Shown in pieces: positions 25,401-34,472 of a DNA stretch of 64,000 bases. The first letter of the stretch is position 1, and each line of letters starts with the position of its first letter. Made by a program: the position numbers and the translations under genes. The notes beneath the pieces were generated by a model. It saw only the letters and a list, made by a program, of their open reading frames with translations, had not been told where the DNA came from and searched no databases. Source of the stretch: Acanthococcus lagerstroemiae (lineage: Eukaryota; Arthropoda; Insecta; Hemiptera; Eriococcidae); contig CM063108.1 of NCBI GenBank assembly GCA_031841125.1, positions 67,614,344 to 67,678,343 of the forward strand, read 5' to 3'.

Positions 25401-28400
25401 CTTCCCTAAGAAATCTGCCATAGGTATACTGCAGACCTATTATCTGTTATCGGGAGCACCTCTTACGAGCCAGACAAGTAGATGAAAAGATGAATAGATG
25501 CCCGGCAAGCAGTAGACGGATAGGAAAAAAGATAGGCAGACTCTGGCAGAGATGCTGTGCTCTAGTTCTTGATATTCAGTATTTTTATCTACCTATTATT
25601 TATCACTGTCTTCTGTCCGAAAACTTGCCCTTGCCTTCTGCTTCCATCCTCAAAAAAGACTCTAGAAGCCGTAACATGCAAACAAATAAACGAACAGATT
25701 GAAAGACAGAGTGGCCTGTAGTGCTGAACAGATGCTAAATCTAGAAAGAAGTCTTATATAACGTTTTATCAATTTTCAGTTTTGTTTCCGCGTATTCACC
25801 TCTTTCGTATTTTCCACAGATGAAGCAATTCAACTCGAACAATTTCATCAAAAACGAAGTAGACGAAACCATGGCTCTGGTTCGTCAGTCTTCAATCTCC
25901 GAGTATTTAAATGAAACCTTCGAAGATCTTAATAGGCTGCAAACGACCAAAGCCAGCCTCCAAGACGTCGAGCAAGCGATTAGTAAATACTCGAATCGTT
26001 TAAGGCAAGTCGTCGAGACTCTGAAGGACTCGAAACTGAAAACGGTGAATGTGCCAACCGTGCTGAACAAACTGAGTGAGATGATGTCAAAAGCGTGGCT
26101 GATACCCACTCATGGCCACGAGCTCGGCAACGTACTCTGCGACGAGCTGCGTAAATGCGGCGGCTTGGATTTGTTGATTTCGAATTGCGACTCGAAAGAC
26201 GACGGCATCAAGTTCTCTAGTGCCAAGTTGCTGGAACAGTGCTTGACCACAGATAATCGGGCGTATGTCGTCGACAATGGCTTGGAGAAAGTCGTACGCG
26301 TAGCCTGCGCCGGCACCAAAAAAAGTCACGACTGCTCCCGAACTAGCACCGGTAAGTTCTATAGTTTCCTCTCTGCCATTTATTCTGTAACTTGATCTGT
26401 ATTTTACGTCTTATTGCTGCATCACTTCATTGTTTTTTATCCGACGTGCTCTTTTCTCGGAAACTTGAGTGTCAACCTCAGTAGTCAGTCGAACATTATT
26501 TTTATTTCGTTATCGAATCATTAAGTATTAGAATTTATTACGAATTTGGTTTTCTACAGGTTTGTTGGAGCACTTATTCAAACACAGTGAAGGAACCTGC
26601 GAAAGTGTGATTCGACTCGGCGGTTTAGATGCGGTGTTATACGAGTGTCGTCAAAGCGATGTCGAAACCTTAAGACACTGCGCCAGTGCATTGGCCAACC
26701 TGTCTTTATACGGTGGCGCCGAAAACCAGGTGGCCATGATTAAACGTAAAGCTCCCGTGTGGTTGTTCCCGTTGGCGTTCCACCAAGACGACAACGTCAA
26801 GTATTACGCCTGCCTGGCTATCGCTACTCTGGTCGCGAACAAGGAAATCGAAGCCGAAGTACTGAAATCGGGCACTCTGAACCTGGTCGAACCGTTCGTC
26901 ACTAGCCACAATCCGTCCGAGTTTGCCAAGTCTAACCTGTCGCACGCGCATGGTCAGAGCCAGAACTGGTTGCGACGTTTGGTGCCGGTGTTGAGTTCGA
27001 AACGCGAAGAGGCCCGGAATCTAGCCGCCTTCCACTTCTGCATGGAAGCGGGTATCAAGAAGTCGCAGAATAATACCAAAATGTTCCATGAAATCGGCGC
27101 CGTTGAAAGCCTGAAGATAGTGGCCAGTTGCCCGAACGCGATCGCATCGAAATTCGCAGCCCAAGCGTTGAGGCTGATGGGCGAAGACGTACCGCATAAA
27201 CTGATCCAGCAGGTGCCTCTGTGGTCGGTGGAAGACGTAAAGCAGTGGGTTATACAGGTATAACTGGACTACTATTCGTGATTTTCTCGTGGGTGGTGTG
27301 GTTGGATCTGAGTGATGCCAATTGAAAATGTACAAAAATTCATAGTATGTAATTATTCGTTTGAAACCGCCGTGTTGGATTTTATCGTGGTTTCTACAAC
27401 TGGTCTGTACAGAAGTAATTTATCCAGTTGAGGACTCCGGCCCTAATTTAATTGCGGTGCCCACTAATTGGCCTTTGAGGCTGTATTCTGCCAAAAAGGT
27501 AAACAAACTTTGTAAATAGAAGAATAAGACAACATCTCTACACCTTACTTCTGTCCGAAAATGTCTGCGCTTTTGACAGTCGTGAAATTTAACCAATATC
27601 TTCGAAATTTTTCATTGGAATTCTGAATAATTTGTACATCTGGGCGCGTGTCTTACTTTTTTCACTTTCCATTAAACGTTTTTCAATATCAACACTTTTA
27701 TGAATACTGCAGATTTTTATTAGAAAGTAAAAAAGTAAGATGTCTGGTGGATATTTAAAATTTTTAGAAATCTGAGTACACGAAGAATTTTGTTGAATTA
27801 TAAGGCCATAAAAGCGCAAAAATGTTGGGCGGGAGCAGGGTAAAGGTGTCCCCTTCTGTCCATCACGTGTGAGTTAGTATTTTTGACAAAATACAGCCTT
27901 AAGAAATCTGAAGTTTATATCCTCGTATGTTACATCCTAAAAAATTGTTTTTGACAAATTTTTAGTTGTACACAATTGTGATGTCCACTTCTGGGCCTCC
28001 TTAATTCTTAGGACATTTCAAATGGCGATAATCAGGATAAAGTAACATGGTTTAATGGAATTGAATTCTTCTACCCTAAAGACTAGATAACCATAAAGCT
28101 CATATCCTAGGGGTACCGACTGAATTTCGAACCTTAAACACTAGCTTTCAAAAATGGTGAAGATTTGAGCCTGCGCATGGTGACGTGCTTAATTCTAACT
28201 TTATGTAGTAGAGCCCGAATTACTTTCCCAAAACTTTTTCCTATTTCTTTCTTTTTTTCTTTCTTTTTTTTTCTTGTCGTCATTCTTGAAATAGTCCTCA
28301 AAGGTTTATTGAATAGGACCGCGTCCTTATGTACATTGGAAGAAATAATTACCAGTATCTTATCGGAGTTTAGTTACTTGAAACACTCATTTCCACTTCG

Positions 28401-31400
28401 TAGATGGCCTCTACTAAGTCGAAACTATTGGCAACCAGTCGTAAAGCGCTCTGCTATCCGGACACAGGAACATGTGGGAGTTTTACCAAGTTTTTGAAAA
28501 TTTAAGCGCTCCTGAATGTTTCTGAAAATCCTGAAATCTTGTCAATCCTCCTGAATTCTTGGCGAGCTTACAGCCTAGTTTTGGTTACGTCTCCTAAAGT
28601 TTTTTCATCAAATTTCCCTGAATATTCTGGTAAATCTCCTGAAAAGTTTCAAAATTTTTTAAAAATGTCTTTAAAATTTTCAATTTTTTGAAAATGATTT
28701 AAATTTTTTAATTTTTATGATATTTCAACATAGCAATCCTGAAATATTCCCTTAACCTGGTCTATCAACACTGGTACAGAGTGACACCAACAACAATTTT
28801 TGTAAAAACAAAAAATAATTTGGAGTACACATCGGGGTCATGGGATTTTTCTATTCAAAAAATGTGTAACTTCGCTTTAAAAAATCGTAAAACTAGAAAT
28901 TTATAAGGAGAAACTGTTCCCGTTACTGTAACCACCAAGTACATGCCCAGCTAATAGGTGAGAATATTTTTTTAGTGGTCATTGGCCTGTGCAAGAACGT
29001 ATCGGAGAGGAATAGTTGTCCCCTCCCTCGCAAACATGATTTACCAAAATTGCTCTTCAGTGGCATGATTTTTAGAAACGTTGAACCTATTTTCGAAGTT
29101 TTTCTGATCTTAACCACCACTTTGAAGGCACTATTCCAAGGAATGCGACCTAAAAATTTGCGATTGTATCTTCAAATACATCGAAAATTGAATTTTCTGC
29201 GTCGTTGAATTCATTTTTAAGGTGGATAACCTCTACCCAAGTTGATCCACAAGGGGCTGAAATATATTGGGTTACGTATGCTGGTGTACAGTATATCGAA
29301 AATAGGTTTTCTGAGTCGCTTGAATTCTTTTTATTCGTGTTTTTTCTTCCGGAATTCTCATTCCCAATTGATCCGCAAGGGGCTGAAACGTGTATTAGAT
29401 AACTTTTCCCCTATTATTAACATTATGTAGTCGCATTTCGTATGAAATCACCAGTTGATGAATTTTCAGTAGTTTAATTTACTTTCGGTGAATTTAGCTG
29501 TTACGATGTACGAATTACCTATAGCAAAATTAGAAGGTCGATTGGAAACCATTTTTTCGTTCAAAACTGAAACAGTCAGTTTGAATATTTGGAAAAACAA
29601 AGGAGTTTATGAGGACGAATGGCGTGGAATATAATACGTGATGTGGAATAAAAAAAAAACCGATCTTACGCCAGAAAATTCAAATTTGGGTTTATGATAT
29701 AAATTTGTGGGAACTGCGTATTACTCTCTTTCGTATGGGAGCATTACTACTTCGTAAAAGTGATTCTAAATAGCGCTGGAGTCGCAGTTTTTCAACACTG
29801 GACTCGAAAAAAGTGGAATAAGAAAACCAACCTAATTAATGTTACATGCATTTTTACGCGAAATTTTGTTTTGTGGCTAAGGTCGGTTTTCTTATTCCAC
29901 TGGTAAAGGATAGAGTCAACCACATCTTTGTTAAACGAGATAATGATGACGGGGAGACTTTAACAGAGCTACAGCAGAGGAAATGACGATTCGAACGATG
30001 TAAAATACAACATGATATCTCCCATTCCAGCGCCCTCCAGACACAAACAAGGCAGGAAGGTAGCGTGAAATCTTTAAACGCATGTTCACCAGAATTTCGT
30101 TTTCTGACGTAAGGTCGGTTTTCTTATTCCACATTACATATAAATATCATGGAAACTAAAAGAAACCTTAGATCGGTGGAAGGGGGATAGATGTTGATTG
30201 TATAAAAAATTGAACGTCCGATTTTTTTGAATATGTGCATTATCAAAAGAAGATTTCTGTACACGCGCCTTATCGAAATAAGATTTCTATTAGATGCGTC
30301 TATTCCCGGAATAACAATACAGGAATTCTTATACTCTGTTCCTTGGCATAACGTGTGAAAATTGCTCACTCACTTTTTTCGTACTAGCTGACACACTTCG
30401 CGGCTCATCTAGACTGTCCCAGTTTTGGTACTGTCCGGCCTGCCGACTGAAAGGCTGCCGGCAGGCGCTCATCGCACGGTATGTGGCCCCTTCAGGCGAA
30501 CATCCTCAGTTCAGTACGTCTGCCTGCAGGTGGTTGCCGGATAGTGTATGTTGGCCTAGGATGGTGGCCCTACGGCCACCTGTTGAGGCAACAGCGCCTG
30601 CCAGCCATCGTATAGTGTATGGGGCGCTTTAGATGGGGGAACACAGGTATCTAGCTCTGTAACGTAGTACATATAAAGTATTACATTAATCAAACGAATT
30701 ATTTGGGGCTCAATTTCCCTCATATTTGTTTGCCAGGCTCAAGTCTGGCTAAGCATGTATTGTCTTACGGAGGTATTCCTAGTTGTAACCGCAGGTGGAT
30801 ACCTACTTAAAATTGGGTAGATACATGTTTCTTTGGAATGGGTAGGTAAACTTGTGCACCAAACTGGAAATTTTGATTAGTAATAATATGTGTACTTATG
30901 ACAGCGAACGATATTTGTAGCTGTAGTTATTTCATATTTTCATATTTTGATACATGAACACGACATTCTTATATATAGACAAACAATAACAACTGATTTC
31001 TGTTCTGCTTGTGCGCGTGTGTTGATGGACAGGTTGCGGTAAAGCGCCTGGTTGCTAAAAGGTCCCGTACTCACTGTCATTGAAACATGCGAGAGTTTAC
31101 AGTAGAAAACAGCTTCAACTCGTATTGTATTCAGTTGGAGGGTCCTGATTCATTTGCAGTTTACCGCTTGATGTCGAAAATTTCGATGCTTTCAAAAATT
31201 CAGCTGGATAATTAGAAGAAGTGCTAAACATATTTTCCAAAAATTGAAATTTTAGGGCTTCTGAAGATGATATAGGGCTGAAAATAGGCCATGTGGTACA
31301 CAAATAAGTACGAAACAATATCCAAGTATACTACGATCACGTTAAATCAAATATAAATGTAATAATAAAGTACTTTGAGCTCGTTTTGAAAATTTCTGAT

Positions 31401-34400
31401 TTTCAACCCCCTAATAATTTCTGAAGAGAGACAGTTACAATCACCAAATTTCAACAGAATGTGAAAAAGTTCAATATAAAACACTTCCGAAAAATCCAAT
31501 TCGAAGAAAATTAGGGGGCCAGGGAGTACAAAATTTTGTGGCCCCCTCCTAGTAAGGGTACCAAAATTCTTTTAGTCTAAAATCTTCCCAGAGTTTATAC
31601 GAACACATCTAGAAAGTACGAACCCCGTAGCTCCCGCCAACTACAAACAACAAACACACCAACAGCCAAACACATTGTGTGACATGTGCGGAACGGGTTT
31701 TTCAGTACTTGTATCAAAATATACCTACTATGAAAAGAATGAAGTCCACGCATTGTATCAACAAGTTCACACAGCAGAATAAAATTATGAATTTATTTCG
31801 CAGATCGGTTTCGCCGAATATTGTGACAATTTTGAGCAGAGCCGAGTGGATGGAGATTTGCTATTGCAGTTGGCGGAAGAAAATTTACGAGAAGATATCG
31901 GTATTACTAACGGAATCCGAAGAAGAAGGTTCGTACATTTCACGCGAATAATATCATGCTATAATATTGCACAATATAAGCCGGGTTATGCAATGAAAAT
32001 TGATCATGTGTGGGTGACATTGGGGTTGTATAAGATATTATGTAAAAAGGAACCTTACTTAGCAACTGATGCAGTATTGCACAAATAAAAAGATTTCGGG
32101 TGTTATGGACCAAGGCAGGGAAGGATAGGGAAAGGTAGGACAAATAAATCCTGCAGCTGGGCGACTCTCCACTTCAGAAAGAAGTTAATGCTTTGTATGG
32201 ATCATAGCAGTAAATAAAAATAAAATAAAATATGTCGATACAAGATCTTTACATGGTTGTTCCTTGACATTGACAGTCAAGAAAATGCTCCCATTCGTTT
32301 GCTGCATTCAAAAGTCGTGTCTGATGTGGCACGTACCTTTCATTTTTGAATATCCGGACGTTGACCTTTGGCCAACAATAAGTGGCTGATATCTAATTCT
32401 GTTGATGTTTATAAATTGTGGCTGTACCAGTGTGACGGGTTTTTGTTGGGGGAGGAGGGTATTTCAAATTTTTCTCACTCAAAATGTCTTCTTCTTTTAA
32501 TAGAATGTGGTTTGGCTAAACAAAGCTTGAAAATTTATTATGTGACCATCCGCTTTTATTTCCAGATGATGGATTTTCAAAAATGTTTAGGGGAGACTTT
32601 CTTCTTTGGCACATTTCTGTGTGAAGTCTTACGTATGATTTTTCCTTTTGTTTCAGATTTACGAGGGAACTGCAGACGCTAAAGAAGATGGCGGACTACA
32701 GCAGTAGAGATACCGATAATTTGAATAATTTTCTTCAGAACATCGGCCCTGAATTCTGCATTTACACCTATTCGATGGTTAATGCTGGCGTGGATAAAGA
32801 TTACCTGAAGTAAGTGCGGTAATATTAAAAATCTTATTAGTCTCGTTTTTACAGGAAAAAATTGAACAAGGTACAATTTTTTCGTGTTATAGCTCATTAT
32901 CTGAAGAACAACTATTGAAAGAATGTGGCATAACAAATAGCATACATCGACTGCGAATTCTTGAATCAATTAAAAGTAAGTTCGATATTCTAAAAACATC
33001 CAACATTGCGCTCATATTCTGCTGGCAGTTTTTTGGCGGTGTCTTCTTTTATACTAATCGAATCAAAAAGTCTACTTGCAATCTGTTCGTAATTTCTAAC
33101 GATCGTCTTTCGAATTGTTTCAGCCGATAGTAACTTAACGCACACGTTCCAGCAGAATCCGGAGAAACCTCTGGATGTATTTATCAGTTATCGGAGGTCA
33201 AATGGATCCCAATTAGCCAGGTAAAGAATGCGTATGGTGACCCTCAATTACACGTACAACGAAAGTAATATTAAGTTGTCGATGATTAGTGACGTTCAAC
33301 TTTCTCGTCATCTGCAGTGTTAGCAAGGCCGAATTTAAGATTTCGTGGCCCTGGGGCCCAGGAAGATGTGGAGGCCCCAAAGTGTCAAGATACCCCCCCC
33401 AAAAAAAAAAGTTCAAAATTACGAATTAAAAAGTAATTTGAAGTACACATAAAGTATGAACAACATATCTTTGTAATAACGACACTTTCATGACTTTTGG
33501 GGAGGCCCGGGGCCCTGGGCCCCACCCTAAATCCGGCCCTGAGTCGGGTGCTGGCCAACCGAAGAGGGTATAAAAGTGGTGGCAGCAGATTCGAATATTC
33601 GTGCTCTTGCTGGTCCAAAATTGTTTGTCAGGGGGCCCTGTATGACTTACGGCTTGCTTACAGAGTTGACCAGTTGGACGCTGGTTGTATAGCTTAGACT
33701 AAAATAGTACTTGAATGCCGAACTAATACGGCGTGATTTTTGTGTGATTTCAGTTTGTTGAAAGTTCACCTAGAAGTAAAAAATTTTAAAGTATTCATCG
33801 ACGTAGAAAAACTAGAAGCTGGTAAATTCGACAACAACTTGCTACAAAGTATTAAACAAGCCAGCAACTTCATTTTAGTGCTGACACCTGGTGCTTTGGA
33901 GAGGTGCAAAGGTGACGTTCAGTGCAAAGACTGGGTGCATAGGGTATGCGAATTTCATGAATAACTATCGTTAGAATGATATATACATCCTCCGAGCGTT
34001 TAATATTATTTTGGATGATAATTTCCAGGAAATTGTAGCCGCGTTACAGTCGAATTGCAATATTATACCGGTTATCGATAATTTCCAATGGCCAGAACCC
34101 GAAGAGCTACCAGACGATATGCGCCCCGTTTGTCATTTCAATGGTATCAAGTGAGTAGCAGCACTAAACTGTTCTGTTTTTTGTGGATATTGTTGATCTT
34201 TTCTCTTATGATCCAATTCGAATATCTTATGGACTTATGATTATTGTATTCTGTGAATTAGGTGGATACATGATTACCAAGAAGCTTGTGTCGAGAAATT
34301 GGAACGATTCATCAGAGGCGAAGTGAGCACGAAAACTTTAGGTCAAGATCTCGCTGTTACTGTGCCTCATGGTGGTAGACAGCAAAAAGCAGATACGATG

Positions 34401-34472
34401 CGGAGTCCACCTTCTTACCAGCGTACTCAGTCGAGTGACAGTAGCCGAGAGAGTGATGGCTCTAAAGAGTGA
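7117..34472 (+). CDS. SARM1 (Ect4): SARM1/Ect4-type TIR NAD hydrolase (whole gene, 13 coding exons)
   Basis: SARM1 cleaves NAD+ and drives programmed axon degeneration. Its ARM region senses NMN/NAD, the tandem SAM domains make the octamer, and the TIR domain is the NADase. Exons: 7117-7431, 14798-15436, 18544-18645, 23269-23409, 25820-26351, 26560-27257, 31804-31928, 32657-32809, 32893-32975, 33124-33220, 33754-33943, 34029-34150, 34262-34472. All joins keep frame and give 1135 residues. Residues 1-480 are Ser/Thr/Asn-rich and probably disordered; ARM repeats run about 480-790, SAM1 797-865, SAM2 870-929 and TIR 943-1085. The TIR opens with DVFISYRR (947-954). The catalytic glutamate equivalent to human E642 is E1026 in DWVHREIVAAL. 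The C-terminal tail is a short Ser-rich stretch. An extra exon-like block (12768-12870) and the unseen 5' exon suggest alternative N-termini. Family assignment is firm; N-terminal exon content is inferred. Confidence 0.95.
7432..8331. other. Intron 1, first part
   Basis: Non-coding. A 32-codon ORF at 8150-8248 begins [10 protein letters not shown] but has no splice context tying it to the gene. No repeat was recognised before 8332. Confidence 0.4.
8332..8623. mobile_element. MITE with CTATAG..GCGTGTCTG termini
   Basis: The left arm CTATAGTCTTAGGCGTGTCTG-like sequence pairs with the right arm CAGACACGCTTATGGCTATAG. The interior holds a 'GTGTGC..GCACAC' hairpin and AT-rich filler. There is no ORF. 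The terminal arms are only about 21 bp, so it is a short-TIR, non-autonomous element. Confidence 0.6.
8769..8884. mobile_element. Short MITE, AAGGCGC..CCACA termini
   Basis: The left arm AAGGCGCGTCCACACTTATCC is matched by the right arm GGGTAACTGTGGCTGCGCCTT. The centre carries CAACTT/AAGTTG and GTTGTTCG-like pairs. About 116 bp with no coding content. Confidence 0.6.
9040..9285. mobile_element. Foldback insertion with a 60-bp tandem duplication of one arm
   Basis: The left end CTATTCTCGAAAAGTTGTTA pairs with TAACAACTTTTCGAGAATA on the right. The right arm is present twice in direct orientation, at a spacing of exactly 60 bp (9181 and 9241 start the same text). Internally there are many TTGTTATGAG/CTCATAACAA words. 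It sits inside the left arm of the larger element, so it inserted later. Confidence 0.75.
9600..10030 (-). pseudogene. RTE-type retrotransposon ORF2 C-terminal fragment
   Basis: On the minus strand the fragments [10 protein letters not shown], then a GRP..R.-like region, and finally [14 protein letters not shown] residues before a stop follow the order of the RTE ORF2 C-terminus. Several frameshifts and stops break it. The element's 3' end, with short AAATAAA-like sequence, points towards 9600. It occupies the loop of the larger inverted-repeat element. Confidence 0.65.
10533..10973. mobile_element. MITE with about 55-bp terminal inverted repeats
   Basis: The left arm has AATTCGTTGG..TTA.T.TGAAAAGGTG and the right arm its complement CACCTTTTCACACTAACCCAACGAATT. 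The interior is AT-rich and non-coding. Confidence 0.65.
10974..12177. other. Intron sequence, nothing recognised
   Basis: AT-rich with short poly-T tracts. No exon, RNA gene or repeat end identified. Confidence 0.4.
12178..12385. mobile_element. Foldback MITE, family A, copy 2
   Basis: Same ends and arm order as 340-556 (AGAATCAAAAC, TTGCCATTTTACT, CACGGGTGCAGGAATAT). TA lies on both sides of the GAATCAAAAC terminus, which fits a TA target duplication. Confidence 0.8.
12768..12870 (+). CDS. Candidate alternative exon of the SARM1 gene
   Basis: A 103-bp block bounded by a strong acceptor (TTCTTTCAACAG, ending 12767) and a donor (AAG|GTATCT at 12871). After one leading base it encodes 34 residues that look like real protein: [19 protein letters not shown] and [11 protein letters not shown]. 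It ends in phase 0, which suits the exon at 14798. It needs an upstream exon ending in phase 2, so exon 1 (phase 0) cannot feed it. I infer an isoform from another promoter with an upstream exon I have not found. A chance ORF remains possible. Confidence 0.45.
12871..14797. other. Intron sequence with a possible hAT remnant
   Basis: Mostly non-coding. At 14427-14653 a CAGGGGCGCAACCAGAAT-like end and a distant TTGGTTGCAC could be the two ends of a decayed hAT-type element, but no target duplication is visible. Nothing else recognised. Confidence 0.35.
14798..15436 (+). CDS. SARM1 (Ect4): SARM1 coding exon 2
   Basis: Acceptor GTTTCAG|ACATCG and donor CGACAT|GTGAGT, phase 0 at both ends, 213 residues. 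Very Ser/Thr-rich, with a Lys/Ser stretch ([18 protein letters not shown]) that reads like the region ahead of the ARM domain in insect Ect4. Probably disordered and a good substrate for phosphorylation. Confidence 0.88.
15437..15890. other. Intron sequence, nothing recognised
   Basis: No repeat or coding signal. Confidence 0.4.
16260..16512 (-). mobile_element. tRNA-derived SINE fragment
   Basis: On the minus strand a pol III A box (TGGCCGAGTGG, 16489-16499) and B box (GGTTCGAGCCC, 16445-16455) are spaced as in a tRNA, and the anticodon loop would read CTCGGAA. The T stem has two mismatches and no matching acceptor stem closes, so it is not a functional tRNA gene. The body downstream contains a CTCGAAAGGG block shared with repeat E. 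Confidence 0.7.
16654..16920. mobile_element. Non-autonomous hAT element with 8-bp target duplication
   Basis: Ends are CAGTGGCGGATCCA and TGGATCCGCCACTG. The flanks carry a perfect 8-bp direct repeat, TTTGAAGT (16646-16653 and 16921-16928), the hAT hallmark. Subterminal runs of G and C follow each end. The 267-bp interior has no transposase. Confidence 0.92.
17421..18543. other. Intron sequence, nothing firm
   Basis: 17430-17790 is less AT-rich and may be an old repeat (two TTTTTGGACTC words near 17587 and 17610), but I found no ends. The remainder is unremarkable. Confidence 0.4.
18544..18645 (+). CDS. SARM1 (Ect4): SARM1 coding exon 3
   Basis: Acceptor TCTCTTGTAG|GAG and donor GAGAAG|GTAATA, phase 0 both sides, 34 residues rich in Gln, Ser and Thr ([12 protein letters not shown]). 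It fits the N-terminal disordered segment. Being phase 0 on both sides, it could be skipped without breaking the frame. Confidence 0.75.
18646..19857. other. Intron sequence, nothing recognised
   Basis: AT-rich, no exon or repeat boundary identified. Confidence 0.4.
19858..20020 (+). repeat. Imperfect CTAT/CCAT tetranucleotide microsatellite
   Basis: About 160 bp of CTAT, CCAT and CTGT tetramers in register, with point substitutions. The long open frames over it come from the repeat and are not genes. Confidence 0.9.
20021..20497. other. Intron sequence, nothing recognised
   Basis: No feature seen. Confidence 0.35.
20506..21103. mobile_element. Non-autonomous hAT element with 8-bp target duplication and an internal second end
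   Basis: It starts CAGGCTCGTAGCC and ends TTTACGAGCCTG. A perfect 8-bp duplication, ATTGTGGC, flanks it (20498-20505 and 21104-21111). A second left-end copy, CAGGCCCGTAGCCAGAGG, begins at 20847, so a related element may have inserted into or recombined with it. Short inverted TIRs and no transposase ORF. Confidence 0.88.
21112..23268. other. Intron sequence, nothing recognised
   Basis: AT-rich; chance ORFs only. Confidence 0.4.
23269..23409 (+). CDS. SARM1 (Ect4): SARM1 coding exon 4
   Basis: Acceptor TTCGCAG|GTACAA and donor CACACAC-type end |GTAAGT, phase 0 both sides, 47 residues with a Gln patch (AAQQQRQIM) and Ser-rich end. Fits the low-complexity N-terminal region; could be optional. 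Confidence 0.82.
23410..24707. other. Intron sequence, nothing recognised
   Basis: Contains a G-run near 24160 but no coding or repeat boundary. Confidence 0.4.
24708..24774 (+). repeat. Dispersed repeat D, copy 2
   Basis: Matches the reverse complement of 4176-4244 almost end to end, with a few substitutions and short indels. Confidence 0.65.
24955..25300 (+). pseudogene. RTE-type retrotransposon 3' end (ORF2 C-terminus)
   Basis: Translation shows [34 protein letters not shown] and, in another frame, [10 protein letters not shown] before a stop. These are the conserved end of RTE-clade ORF2. A frameshift separates the last block from the rest. A short AT-rich tail follows. The polymerase region is missing, as expected for 5'-truncated copies. 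Confidence 0.85.
25301..25819. other. Intron sequence before the ARM exon
   Basis: Non-coding; ends in the acceptor TATTTTCCACAG at 25819. Confidence 0.5.
25820..26351 (+). CDS. SARM1 (Ect4): SARM1 coding exon 5 (start of the ARM domain)
   Basis: Residues 400-577. An alpha-helical lead ([26 protein letters not shown]) is followed by the first ARM repeats, with [22 protein letters not shown] content is clearly higher than in the surrounding introns. Ends ACC G|GTAAGT in phase 1. Confidence 0.95.
26560..27257 (+). CDS. SARM1 (Ect4): SARM1 coding exon 6 (ARM domain and start of SAM1)
   Basis: Residues 577-809. Helical ARM repeats such as [20 protein letters not shown] and [10 protein letters not shown]; this region holds the NAD/NMN sensing pocket in the family. 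The exon closes with [13 protein letters not shown], the first helix of SAM1. Long, high-GC and free of stops. Confidence 0.96.
29176..29398 (+). repeat. Two direct copies of a repeat of about 125 bp
   Basis: The words TATCGAAAAT..TTTTCTG.GTCG.TTGAATTC and GATCC.CAAGGGGCTGAAA occur in the same order twice, the second set about 120-127 bp after the first. The copies are diverged and not bounded by inverted ends. Confidence 0.55.
29643..30132. mobile_element. Foldback element with a nested copy of its own termini
   Basis: The outer ends are GTGGAATAAAAA..ACCGATCTTACG and CGTAAGGTCGGTTTTCTTAT then TCCAC. A second, smaller pair with the same ends (29813-29900) lies inside. The layout suggests a related MITE inserted in, or was duplicated within, an older one. 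No ORF. Confidence 0.72.
30395..30640. repeat. GC-rich hairpin block, probable MITE
   Basis: Much more GC-rich than its surroundings, with hairpins GTGGCCCTACGGCCAC and CTGCCGGCAG, and inverted GGCTG..GGCAGGCGCT / AGCGCCTGCC.GCC pairs. Ends were not located exactly. Confidence 0.45.
31804..31928 (+). CDS. SARM1 (Ect4): SARM1 coding exon 7 (SAM1)
   Basis: Residues 810-850 plus two bases. [17 protein letters not shown], then [17 protein letters not shown]: the core of SAM1. The donor is AAG|GTTCGT, a less common but usable form. Confidence 0.94.
32657..32809 (+). CDS. SARM1 (Ect4): SARM1 coding exon 8 (SAM1 end, SAM2 start)
   Basis: Residues 851-901. [14 protein letters not shown] closes SAM1; [13 protein letters not shown] and [11 protein letters not shown] open SAM2. 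Donor CTGAA|GTAAGT. Confidence 0.95.
32893..32975 (+). CDS. SARM1 (Ect4): SARM1 coding exon 9 (SAM2)
   Basis: Residues 902-929, [13 protein letters not shown] then [10 protein letters not shown], the C-terminal helices of SAM2. Only 83 bp and preceded by an 83-bp intron. Confidence 0.94.
33124..33220 (+). CDS. SARM1 (Ect4): SARM1 coding exon 10 (SAM-TIR linker and TIR box 1)
   Basis: Residues 930-961, with [17 protein letters not shown]: beta strand A and box 1 of the TIR fold. Confidence 0.96.
33324..33541. mobile_element. hAT-like MITE in a TIR intron
   Basis: The left end CAAGGCCGAATTTAAG is inverted relative to CCTAAATCCGGCCCTG on the right, with GGGGCC-rich subterminal pairs inside. 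The flanking 8-mers (AGTGTTAG, AGTCGGGT) are not identical, so no clear target duplication. It lies in the 533-bp intron 33221-33753. Confidence 0.65.
33754..33943 (+). CDS. SARM1 (Ect4): SARM1 coding exon 11 (TIR core)
   Basis: Residues 962-1025. [23 protein letters not shown] and [14 protein letters not shown] are characteristic SARM1 TIR text. It ends CKDWVHR, one residue before the catalytic glutamate. Confidence 0.97.
34029..34150 (+). CDS. SARM1 (Ect4): SARM1 coding exon 12 (catalytic glutamate)
   Basis: Residues 1026-1065. The first codon, GAA at 34029-34031, is the glutamate matching the NADase catalytic residue of human SARM1. [18 protein letters not shown] and FNGI follow as in the family. 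Confidence 0.96.
34262..34472 (+). CDS. SARM1 (Ect4): SARM1 coding exon 13 (C-terminus and stop)
   Basis: Residues 1066-1135. [20 protein letters not shown] completes the TIR domain; the last 45 or so residues are polar and Ser-rich ([17 protein letters not shown]). TGA at 34470-34472. Confidence 0.94.

Larger units (their letters stand above)
27258..31803. other. Intron between ARM and SAM exons
   Basis: 4.5 kb. Holds a CTCCTGAA-rich low-complexity stretch (28504-28690), a two-copy repeat (29176-29398), a foldback element (29643-30132) and a GC-rich hairpin block (30395-30640), listed separately. Otherwise AT-rich without exons. Confidence 0.5.

Noticed and set aside
26087..26951. Antisense ORFs opposite the SARM1 ARM exons
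   Set aside because: They are shadows of the GC-rich coding exons.
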